Source of the DNA: Planctomycetota bacterium
GTDB lineage: Bacteria; Planctomycetota; Phycisphaerae; WQYP01; JAJZKY01
Assembly: GCA_021803885.1 (NCBI GenBank)
Contig: JAJZKY010000008.1
Coordinates: forward strand, 1 to 19,813
DNA: 19,813 nt
Direction of reading: 5' to 3'
The position numbers and the translations under genes are program-made. The notes under the pieces are model-generated. The model searched no databases and had not been told where the DNA came from. It was given only the letters and a program-made list of their open reading frames with translations. Positions 8,396 through 14,400 of the stretch are shown here, piece by piece (the first letter of the stretch is position 1; every line of letters begins with the position of its first letter).

Positions 8396-8446
8396 GGAGC
8401 CTCTCCGAGTAATCGCAATCCCGGCCATTACTCGGACAGGCTCCTT
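8394..8446. repeat. Palindromic copy of the TAGGAGC dispersed repeat
   Basis: Arms 8396-8413 and 8427-8444 are complementary at 17 of 18 positions, around a 13-nt loop. The right arm read in reverse is GGAGCCTGTCCGAGTAAT. It directly abuts the TA end of MITE-like element 1. Confidence 0.65.
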
Positions 8447-8470
8447 GGCCTCTTGGGCCTCTTGGGCCGC
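8445..8470 (+). repeat. Short tandem repeat TTGGGCCTC
   Basis: Three adjacent units: TTGGCCTC, TTGGGCCTC, TTGGGCCGC. They lie between the palindromic repeat and the minus-strand promoter, in the predicted leader of gene A. No function can be assigned. Confidence 0.4.
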
Positions 8471-8479
8471 GCAGGTCAT

Positions 8480-8497
8480 TGGACAAATATGTGATCA
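8480..8497 (-). promoter_or_regulatory. Candidate operator downstream of the gene A promoter
   Basis: On the minus strand TGATCACATATTTGTCCA, starting 2 nt after the -10 box. It matches the site at gene C (TGGTCTAATACTTGACCA) at 13 of 18 positions and is itself symmetric at 12 of 18, centred on TA. It is placed to block transcription start. Confidence 0.4.
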
Positions 8498-8499
8498 TC

Positions 8500-8528
8500 A
8501 TTATTGACCATGACCACCGGCTTGTCAA
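8500..8528 (-). promoter_or_regulatory. Promoter of prepilin-like gene A
   Basis: On the minus strand TTGACA (8528-8523), a 17-base spacer and AATAAT (8505-8500). The -35 region reads TTGACAAGCCGG, nearly the same as at genes B and C. The leader would be about 280 nt and would include MITE-like element 1. Confidence 0.6.
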
Positions 8529-8572
8529 TCGAGCGGCGCGGCCCGTCGGAATTATTATTTATAAACGGGTAT

Positions 8573-8601
8573 TTGCAACTTGTAACAGATAGTGGTAAAA
8601 T
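8573..8601 (+). promoter_or_regulatory. Promoter of the esterase gene
   Basis: TTGCAA (8573-8578), a 17-base spacer and TAAAAT (8596-8601). It diverges from the gene A promoter 45 bp away. The leader to the esterase start would be about 380 nt and would contain the whole of MITE-like element 2. Confidence 0.55.
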
Positions 8602-8610
8602 ATTTGTGCT
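8593..8610 (+). promoter_or_regulatory. Candidate operator over the esterase -10 box
   Basis: TGGTAAAATATTTGTGCT matches the composite motif TGGTCAAATATTTGWCCA at 15 of 18 positions and covers the -10 box. As at the fucosidase promoter, some of the match is the TAAAAT box itself. Confidence 0.4.
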
Positions 8611-8638
8611 ATAGAAGTCGAAGACGCGTTCTTCGGAC

Positions 8639-8658
8639 ATTACTCGGACATGCTCCTA
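8639..8658 (-). repeat. TAGGAGC dispersed repeat beside element 2
   Basis: On the minus strand TAGGAGCATGTCCGAGTAAT, 19 of 20 bases matching the consensus. Its TA is shared with the left boundary of MITE-like element 2. Confidence 0.6.
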
Positions 8659-8928
8659 GTGCTCTGTCACGCCTAAATATTAGGATTGACGGAGGGCCAG
8701 GGGGCTGTGGGCGCGAAGCGAGGAGGATTGTGTATGGGAACATACGTTGACGACGAGCGACAAAGCCCACGGCCCCCTGGCCCCCGCCCCGCGGGGTTGG
8801 CCGCAAACGCCCCATCTGCGGCGTCGCATCGGCTCAATGGGTCTACGGACCCGGTTTTCGCCGCTGCTTCTTGCATCTGGGGCCTTTGCGGCCAATCAAT
8901 CCTAGTATTTAGGCGTGACAGAGCACTA
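8657..8928. mobile_element. MITE-like element 2 (268 bp), cloverleaf fold
   Basis: TA flanks 31-bp terminal inverted repeats (8659-8689 and 8896-8926; 30 of 31 match; they open GTGCTCTGTCACGCCTAAAT). Inside are two more stems: 8694-8712 with 8765-8783 (18 of 19) and 8797-8814 with 8878-8895 (17 of 18). Within the first, GTATG-GGAA-CATAC (8732-8745) has a GNRA-type loop. Within the second, GGGTC-TACG-GACCC (8840-8853) is a cUNCGg-type loop. No coding sequence is evident. The termini suggest a non-autonomous TA-inserting element; the fold suggests it may act as RNA in the esterase leader. Confidence 0.7.
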
Positions 8929-8988
8929 GGCACCCGAACCAGGCGGGGTATGACGGATTTTCAGTGTTAACCAGCAAAGGAGTTCACG

Positions 8989-9930
8989 ATGACCAAACGT
9001 ATTTTTTTCGCGTGCCTGCGGCCCGTCTGTTGCCTGGGCTTATTCGGTTTATTCTGTATGGCACTGCCGGCACATGCCGCGACCGTACGCAAGGTTATTC
9101 CCGTTTGGCCGCACCTCAATGTGCCCAAGAAGTGGCAGAACGCCAATAACAATGAATGGCCTACGCTGACAGTGATGCTGGCACCGCATCCCAACGGTAC
9201 TGCGGTGGTGATCTGCCCCGGCGGGGCGTATGCCTATGAAGTCATGGGTGGTGAGGGTTACGCTCCCGGCCATTGGATGAATTCCCTGGGCGTGAGCGCC
9301 TTTGTGCTGAAGTATCGCTTGCCCTTAAGGCGAATACCCAAGAATGGCATACCGCTTCCCTTGCAGGATGTACGCCGCGCCGTGCAGATTTTGCGAGCCA
9401 ATGCACGGAAGTGGAAAATCAATCCCCGTCGGATTGGCGTGATGGGCTTCTCGGCCGGTGGACATCTGGCCGCCCTGGCCGGCACACACTTTCTGCCCGG
9501 TAACCCCCGTGCGCCTGATCCGCTTAACCGCTTCAGCACCCGGCCGGACTTTTTGGTGCTGTGCTACCCAGTGATTTCCATGATGCCTGGGCTTACGCAT
9601 CCGCAGTCGCATTATGAACTGTTGGGTCACAAAGCTCCCCTGGATCTGGATCGGTATTATTCCAATGAACTCACAGTCTCCAAGCTCACGCCGCCGACAT
9701 TTATCTGCTGCGCAGCCGATGATAACGTGGTCAACCCGCTCAACAGCATTGATTTTTATAAAGCCCTCAAGGAGGTCCATGTTCCGGTTAAGTTTGTCGA
9801 ATTCAAACACGGGCAACATGGATTTAGCCTCGGACGCAGCGGTACCGATTCTGTGCAGTGGCCCGCCGACTGCGAAGCATGGCTCCAGAAAATGAAATTT
9901 CTGCCGCCGACAGCTAGGGCCGGGAAATGA
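8989..9930 (+). CDS. Exported alpha/beta-hydrolase, acetyl-xylan-esterase-like
   Basis: A 313-aa carbohydrate-esterase-like serine hydrolase. ATG 8989 follows AAAGGAG and opens a Sec signal peptide (CLGLFGLFCMALPAHAA). The oxyanion-type strand VVICPGGAYAYE is followed by the nucleophile S155 in GFSAGGH, D245 in AADDNVV and H277 in HGQHGF, a complete triad. The nearest described groups are BD-FAE and acetyl-xylan-esterase-like hydrolases of polysaccharide loci; acetyl or feruloyl specificity cannot be told from sequence. With the SGNH esterase it gives the locus two different deacylases. Its own promoter lies about 390 bp upstream beyond MITE-like element 2. Confidence 0.87.
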   Translation: MTKRIFFACLRPVCCLGLFGLFCMALPAHAATVRKVIPVWPHLNVPKKWQNANNNEWPTLTVMLAPHPNGTAVVICPGGAYAYEVMGGEGYAPGHWMNSLGVSAFVLKYRLPLRRIPKNGIPLPLQDVRRAVQILRANARKWKINPRRIGVMGFSAGGHLAALAGTHFLPGNPRAPDPLNRFSTRPDFLVLCYPVISMMPGLTHPQSHYELLGHKAPLDLDRYYSNELTVSKLTPPTFICCAADDNVVNPLNSIDFYKALKEVHVPVKFVEFKHGQHGFSLGRSGTDSVQWPADCEAWLQKMKFLPPTARAGK

Positions 9931-9945
9931 CCCCGGAATGGACGA

Positions 9946-10085
9946 GGTTACAGGTTACAGGGATGGCTTGCGCAATGAGTAATTCGTAAAACGGGGGGGG
10001 CGATGGTGGTATCACCGGAGCACCGGATGACAATCCGGTGGTTGATCTGGTGCTACGAAACAACCACGGGGTTGGACGAGGAGTT
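9946..10085 (-). repeat. Modular intergenic repeat, minus-strand copy
   Basis: Read on the minus strand, AACTCCTCGTCCAACCC (10085-10069), CCGGTGCTCCGG (10026-10015), ATTACTCATTG (9983-9973) and CTGTAACCTGTAACC (9960-9946) occur in the same order as in the copy at 16878-16992. The perfect hairpin CACCGGAT-GACA-ATCCGGTG (10021-10040) lies inside. This fills most of the 371-bp gap between the convergent esterase and gene B; I see no gene there. Confidence 0.55.
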
Positions 10086-10114
10086 ACGATTTAGAAGCTG
10101 GAAGGCGGCGCGAG

Positions 10115-10135
10115 CCGGCAGGTTTATCCTGCCGG
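10115..10135. repeat. Strong perfect hairpin between convergent genes
   Basis: CCGGCAGG and CCTGCCGG pair perfectly (8 bp) around TTTAT. No T-run follows on either strand, so it is not a canonical intrinsic terminator. It lies between the convergent esterase and gene B and may still halt or protect transcripts. Confidence 0.45.
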
Positions 10136-10252
10136 GAAAAATAGAAAAGCGACAGCGCTTCCAAAAACTCTAACTCCTGACTCCCCCCCACGGTATGACG
10201 CCGATGCTCCGCCGCGCATACGGGACATTTCAGACCCATCGCAATCCCGGCG

Positions 10253-10271
10253 ATTACTTGGGCAGGCTTCT
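10253..10271 (-). repeat. Diverged TAGGAGC dispersed repeat after gene B
   Basis: On the minus strand AGAAGCCTGCCCAAGTAAT followed by CGCCGGGATTGCGAT, the same trailing words as in the palindromic copy near 8411-8426. It starts 30 nt after the gene B stop, in the same orientation as the copies at genes A and GH53. Confidence 0.5.
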
Positions 10272-10301
10272 GAATCACTTTGTATTCCTGCGGGAAAGTA
10301 G

Positions 10302-11189
10302 TTATTGCCAGAAGTTCAGCCCGCTTGAGGCCGGGTAGGTGTAACGGCATTGGAGATAGGGAAAACCTATCCACGAAACCGAGTCATCATTGTAAAGATC
10401 ATTGCCGCCATCGGGGGCACCGATGGAGCTTGTGACATGATTAGACCAAGGGATAATAGCGCCACCGCCCCCATTTTGGCCACCATTGTCGACACCGGCG
10501 TTGAAGAACCAATTGCCATTCTGGCTTACCAAAACGTCTGCGGCGACAATCGTCCCCGGATCGCTGATAGGCGTCTGCGCGAAGGGATGCAACGGCTCAA
10601 GATAGTTGTCATTATAAACCACATGCGTCGTCGGATTTGTCACGTAACCCGTTGTTTGGGACGCGGTAACCCCACCACTTCCGTTGAAGTTGGCAGCACC
10701 CTCCGGCCGGCCGACGTAATAGCAATAGCTGATGAAGACTTGGGAGAAATTTGTGGATCCAACGGGTGTCTTATACAGCGTAGATACGGCCGACGGATTG
10801 CCAAAAATACCGGATTCCGTGCAGTAATAAACTGCGGGGTTGGGCAAAAAGCCCGTATTGTATAGCAGGGCCGGTCCCCAGGGACTTCCAAAAAGAGGGC
10901 TTGGGGCGGCCACGTTATACCCGATGCCGCCCATTGGCCACTCGCCGATGTCGATCGGCGGGTATGACCCCTTGTATTGGTTAGAATAAACCTTGTTGGC
11001 CTGGCCAATGGAGCGCAGGTTGGAAGCGCAAACAACGCGATTGGCCAGATGTCTAGCGCGACCCAGCGCCGGAAGCAATAAGGTCATCAGAATCGCGATG
11101 ATCGAAATAACCGTCAGCATCTCCACCAGCGAAAACCCGGAGTTATGTAATCTTGTTTTTGATCGTGGAATTTGTGTGTAGTCTTTCAT
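10302..11189 (-). CDS. Prepilin-like secreted protein B
   Basis: A 295-aa protein with a type IV prepilin-like N-terminus: a polar leader ending SG, then FSLVEMLTVISIIAILMTLLLPALGRAR. Start ATG 11189 is chosen for AAAGGA just upstream; a longer TTG start has no support. Beyond the helix it is only distantly related to proteins A and C. Its C-terminus reads GGNDLYNDDSVSW, the position where the family usually has an H-X9-DG motif of the type NxLYxDGHVxW: the Gly is replaced and the spaced His is missing. It lies downstream of the GH53 gene on the same strand but has its own promoter. Its role in surface assembly or substrate binding is inferred only. Confidence 0.83.
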   Translation of the reverse strand: MKDYTQIPRSKTRLHNSGFSLVEMLTVISIIAILMTLLLPALGRARHLANRVVCASNLRSIGQANKVYSNQYKGSYPPIDIGEWPMGGIGYNVAAPSPLFGSPWGPALLYNTGFLPNPAVYYCTESGIFGNPSAVSTLYKTPVGSTNFSQVFISYCYYVGRPEGAANFNGSGGVTASQTTGYVTNPTTHVVYNDNYLEPLHPFAQTPISDPGTIVAADVLVSQNGNWFFNAGVDNGGQNGGGGAIIPWSNHVTSSIGAPDGGNDLYNDDSVSWIGFPYLQCRYTYPASSGLNFWQ

Positions 11190-11284
11190 GACATCATCCT
11201 TTAAGGTTACCAATCTCTTCGTCGAGCACCTCGTGATACGCGCCCAGCCCAATCCGGCCGAACACTGCCGCACCTGGCGAATTT

Positions 11285-11302
11285 TGAACAACTACTTGCT
11301 CA
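11285..11302 (-). promoter_or_regulatory. Candidate operator downstream of the gene B promoter
   Basis: Minus strand TGAGCAAGTAGTTGTTCA, symmetric at 14 of 18 positions and centred on TA, 3 nt after the -10 box. It shares the TG....TA.TTG..CA frame with the other sites. Confidence 0.4.
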
Positions 11303-11305
11303 TTT

Positions 11306-11334
11306 ATTATTCCTTTCGAATACCGGTTTGTCAA
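11306..11334 (-). promoter_or_regulatory. Promoter of prepilin-like gene B
   Basis: Minus strand TTGACA (11334-11329), 17-base spacer, AATAAT (11311-11306). The -35 region reads TTGACAAACCGG, identical over 12 bases to that of gene C. The leader is about 110 nt. Confidence 0.65.
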
Positions 11335-11361
11335 CACTAAAAAGGCGTAAAAATAATGACG

Positions 11362-11381
11362 ATTACTCGGACAGGCTCCTA
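11362..11381 (-). repeat. TAGGAGC dispersed repeat at the end of the GH53 gene
   Basis: Minus strand TAGGAGCCTGTCCGAGTAAT, the consensus form. Its first three bases are the TAG stop codon of the GH53 gene, the same arrangement as at gene A. Confidence 0.65.
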
Positions 11382-12602
11382 TTTGCCCAGGTGACGCGCC
11401 GCCCTCCCCAAGACCCGCATTGCCGGTAATGCGTTGCCGTGCTTGTCGAAGACAGACCGATACGACCATGGATTATTCACAAAGTCCTTCTGATCCGGAT
11501 TATACTCGGCTCCCCACCACCAGACGCCCCGCCCCAGATGGTCGGGCAAAGCTTTAACGATGTTGATTACCGTCCGGGCGTACTGCGCCTGTCCCGCGGG
11601 TGTGAACGGAAATTGCATTCCCGGTTTGGATTTCCCATGGGCGCTGTGCGTGTCGTTACTCCACGGATAATCCGTTTCCGCAACAATAATGGGTTTGTGC
11701 ACGGAATCAGCCAGTTTCATAAGTTGCGATCGCAAATCTTTTAGCGTACCGCCCCAATAGGTATAAAAGTCATACCCGATCACATCAAAATGCACGCCAT
11801 GGGAAATGAGCTGTTGGTAAAATTCCGGGGCATACGAGGAATCGGCCACCTGAATCATGATCTTGGGTTTATGCGATCCGCTGCCCGCGTAAACACCGGC
11901 TATCGCGGCATTCAGCAGCGACGCCAGGCGATTCCATCGCGCTTGATGGTTCACCCAGAGTTTTCCCTGGGGCCAAAGCATACCATTATTAATCTCATTG
12001 CCGACCAGTACCATATTCGGCATCGCGTGGGCTTTTCGCAGTGTGGTAATCACGCGTTGGCAATATGCACGCAGCCGCAGACGCAATTGGGGTAGGGGCA
12101 GCTTCCGCCAGATGGCCGGGGTAAACTGATGACTGGGATCAGCCCAGGTATCCGAAAAATGCATGTCCAGAATAAAATAAAATCCGGCTTTCTTAATTTT
12201 CTGGGCCAGCGGCAATGTATACGCCAAATCATTGAGCGTTCCCAGTTTGCCCAATTGCGATTTCTCGTTCCTTGTCGCCCGGTGCCACAACCGCAATCGC
12301 AGGCAATTGCAGCCCGATTGCTTAAACGCGCGAATCAATCCAACCGGCTGGTGGTTATACCGGTAAACGCCGCCATGGGATTCAATATAGCCAAAATACG
12401 AAACATCAGCGCCGGCCAGAAAGGTACGACTGGCGGCTGCCGCGCGCAAGGCCGCACGTGCCCCGGTGGTCATCAGCAGTATGAGAATCAGGCAGGCTGA
12501 TCTGACGGTGCGGCCCCAATGGCCACGACGGGCCGGTGATTGATGGTAAAAAGCAATGCCTTCAATGCCGTCAGACCGCCGGAGTGGTCGGGGAAGTAGC
12601 AT
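11379..12602 (-). CDS. Arabinogalactan endo-beta-1,4-galactanase, GH53
   Basis: A retaining endo-enzyme that cuts beta-1,4-galactan, the side chain of type I arabinogalactan and of rhamnogalacturonan I. ATG 12602 follows AAGGA and gives 407 aa. A basic N-terminal stretch of about 30 residues precedes a hydrophobic segment (about 35-50, SACLILILLMTTGARA), an unusually long n-region for a signal peptide, so it could also be a membrane anchor. The mature domain opens with FLAGADVSYFGYIESHGGVY and NCLRLRLWH, typical of GH53. E203 in GNEINNGMLWPQG is the expected acid/base and E309 in VAETDYPW the nucleophile. LGRGVWWWGAEY matches the family end. It starts 54 nt after the beta-helix gene, so the two are probably co-transcribed. 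Confidence 0.92.
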   Translation of the reverse strand: MLLPRPLRRSDGIEGIAFYHQSPARRGHWGRTVRSACLILILLMTTGARAALRAAAASRTFLAGADVSYFGYIESHGGVYRYNHQPVGLIRAFKQSGCNCLRLRLWHRATRNEKSQLGKLGTLNDLAYTLPLAQKIKKAGFYFILDMHFSDTWADPSHQFTPAIWRKLPLPQLRLRLRAYCQRVITTLRKAHAMPNMVLVGNEINNGMLWPQGKLWVNHQARWNRLASLLNAAIAGVYAGSGSHKPKIMIQVADSSYAPEFYQQLISHGVHFDVIGYDFYTYWGGTLKDLRSQLMKLADSVHKPIIVAETDYPWSNDTHSAHGKSKPGMQFPFTPAGQAQYARTVINIVKALPDHLGRGVWWWGAEYNPDQKDFVNNPWSYRSVFDKHGNALPAMRVLGRAARHLGK

Positions 12603-12656
12603 CAAAATATCCTTTTCAAAAAACAGTAGCTTTTTTCGCGTAATGAGTGCCGCTTT

Positions 12657-14297
12657 CTATTGCGGTCCCTGGGACGCGCCAATGCTGGTGCCGTGCTTCA
12701 AAGCTTGGCCAAAGTAATCCCATCCGCCATTATCCGCCACCGCCAAGCCGCGATTGATAAGCGGCGAATCCTGACGTAAGCGAAAATCCTGTTCTCTGAT
12801 ATTAACGAACTCCGGATTCACATGCAGGTTGGCTTTAGGCGAGGGAGGTGACCCCTGCCAGGGACCGAAATAATCATTGTGGACAAACTGCCCGGCCGCC
12901 ACCGGGCCATTGGTACGGAAAATTCCCTTTCCAACGGCATAAAATAGGTTGTTTTTAAAATACGGTGCACCCGTGTAAATCACGCCGATGCCGCGACTGA
13001 CAAAGAAATCATTGTTGTAAATGAGATTATTTTTCTGCGCCTGGCATTGAAGATACAGCAAATGTTCGCTGCCCGGCATGGCATTTCTGATGACGACGGG
13101 AAGATGACGATCATACAGCGGCGGAACGTCGTTGACACTGATGTTGTAACGCACGATGTTGTCCTTCGCGCTGCCCATGATCAGTAACAATCCACCCCAG
13201 TTGCCTTGACTGAAGTTGTATTGCAACATGCAGTGCCGGCAACCGAAGTCAAAATCAAACGCTTCCGCGTCGCCATTGCCGGGCTGGGGGCGGCTGTCAA
13301 AGACTTTGTTAAATTGCATAATTGATCGTGAACAACTGTGCAGCCAGACCGCCGCCGAATTCTGGTTCCCGCGTTGGCCGGATTTCGTCCGCAGGCAACT
13401 GTCATGGACATTGTTATACTCGACCATGGCTCCTGCACTGCCCAGCACCAGAATGGCGTCACCGCCAATGTTGCTTAATTGATTGTGCGATACCACCACG
13501 TCCCGGCTTGGCAGCAAATGCCCGGTTAAGTGTTGGGAATTTGCCAGACTGTGGAAGTAACTGCTATTGGCGGGCGTCCAGACCACGATGCCGCAACGGT
13601 CGACATCGGTGATGGTGTTGTGGCTTATTTTCACATCACGGTAGGTTGAAAATGGGGCGTTGGGCGATATCCATCCGTCAAGTCCGACAAATATGCCGCC
13701 GCTGTCATAGTGGGAAACGCCGCCGATGATATGACGTATCAGGCAATGCTCGATGACAATATGGCGCAGGATGTGGTGACAGGTGGAATTCACCAGAAGG
13801 CCCACTCTCGGTCCTTTGGGGGATGTCACGGTGGCGGTGCTGGTCATGCACAGATGCCGAATGTCCCAGTACCCTTCATTGATGATACTCACCGCCGCAC
13901 CCGTCGCCTGGCCCATATTAATTTTCGGAAGCGGTCCGGAGCCATAGGAATCCACCCGGATAGGCATTCCGGCGGTGCCCTGTCCCCGTAAGTTCAGTTG
14001 GCCATACCACATGTCGCCGGCGCGAAACAACACCCGATCTCCCGGCTTGAATATCTGCTTGTTGACCCGGGCCAGTGTTCGCCAGGGATCGTTTCGACCC
14101 GTGCCCGAATTCGTATTGCGCCCGGTAGAGGCGTTGATGTAATAGGTCCGGGAAAGCCTGGCCGCCGGTCCGGGTGTCCGGACTTGGATGCCGGAGGCCC
14201 GCGCGCCGGTGCCGGCGATTATCAGCATCATCCCGACGGCCATGCTTGTCCCCCATGCGAGGCACGCCGAACGTAAATCAGCAAACGCTTTGAACAT
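12657..14297 (-). CDS. Exported right-handed parallel beta-helix protein
   Basis: A 546-aa secreted protein. Start ATG 14297 begins a normal signal peptide (CLAWGTSMAVGMMLIIAGTGARA); a GTG 11 codons upstream has no ribosome site. TYYINASTGRNTNSGTGRNDPWRTLARVN is the usual opening of bacterial beta-helix glycan-active proteins, followed by many short repeated strands (for example VKISHNTITDVDRCGIVVW, VVVSHNQLSNIGGDAILV, NLIYNNDFFVSRGIGVIY). The end, DFRLRQDSPLINRG, is also typical. Such proteins include polysaccharide lyases and glycosidases but also non-catalytic binders; I cannot name catalytic residues, so the activity is open. Next to a GH53 galactanase, a pectin- or galactan-related role is plausible. 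Confidence 0.85.
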   Translation of the reverse strand: MFKAFADLRSACLAWGTSMAVGMMLIIAGTGARASGIQVRTPGPAARLSRTYYINASTGRNTNSGTGRNDPWRTLARVNKQIFKPGDRVLFRAGDMWYGQLNLRGQGTAGMPIRVDSYGSGPLPKINMGQATGAAVSIINEGYWDIRHLCMTSTATVTSPKGPRVGLLVNSTCHHILRHIVIEHCLIRHIIGGVSHYDSGGIFVGLDGWISPNAPFSTYRDVKISHNTITDVDRCGIVVWTPANSSYFHSLANSQHLTGHLLPSRDVVVSHNQLSNIGGDAILVLGSAGAMVEYNNVHDSCLRTKSGQRGNQNSAAVWLHSCSRSIMQFNKVFDSRPQPGNGDAEAFDFDFGCRHCMLQYNFSQGNWGGLLLIMGSAKDNIVRYNISVNDVPPLYDRHLPVVIRNAMPGSEHLLYLQCQAQKNNLIYNNDFFVSRGIGVIYTGAPYFKNNLFYAVGKGIFRTNGPVAAGQFVHNDYFGPWQGSPPSPKANLHVNPEFVNIREQDFRLRQDSPLINRGLAVADNGGWDYFGQALKHGTSIGASQGPQ

Positions 14298-14320
14298 GGG
14301 CGCACACTTCTTTCTTTTAA

Positions 14321-14358
14321 CTCTTATCACGTAGGCCCATAAGAGCCTATTTTTTTTG
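14321..14358. promoter_or_regulatory. Alternative hairpins in the beta-helix gene leader
   Basis: CTCTTAT (14321-14327) pairs with ATAAGAG (14339-14345), while TAGGC (14332-14336) can instead pair with GCCTA (14345-14349), which is followed on the plus strand by eight T. The two stems exclude each other. It could be a plus-strand terminator against antisense transcription or a switch in the minus-strand leader. The AT-rich stretch 14359-14390 may hold a promoter, but no clear -35/-10 pair stands out. Confidence 0.25.
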
Positions 14359-14400
14359 TAACTAATAAAGATATATATATTAATGATTTATAGTTGCTTT

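Larger units (their letters stand above)
8394..8658. repeat. 265-bp promoter segment bounded by 20-bp inverted repeats
   Basis: TAGGAGCCTCTCCGAGTAAT (8394-8413) and, inverted, TAGGAGCATGTCCGAGTAAT (8658-8639) match at 18 of 20 positions and bound a segment holding both divergent promoters. The outer TA of each repeat is also the flanking TA of the neighbouring MITE-like element. It may be a repeat-bounded mobile cassette, or simply promoter DNA between two repeat copies. Confidence 0.4.

Noticed and set aside
8686..8970. Open frames on both strands inside MITE-like element 2
   Set aside because: They arise from GC-rich inverted repeats without stop codons; no ribosome site or protein signature is present.
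10115..10135. Terminator between the esterase gene and gene B
   Set aside because: The stem is strong, but no T-run follows on either strand; kept only as a hairpin.
10084..10374. Minus-strand frame of 96 codons containing CPVC
   Set aside because: It overlaps the 3' end of gene B in another frame, lacks a ribosome site, and much of it is repeat and hairpin DNA.
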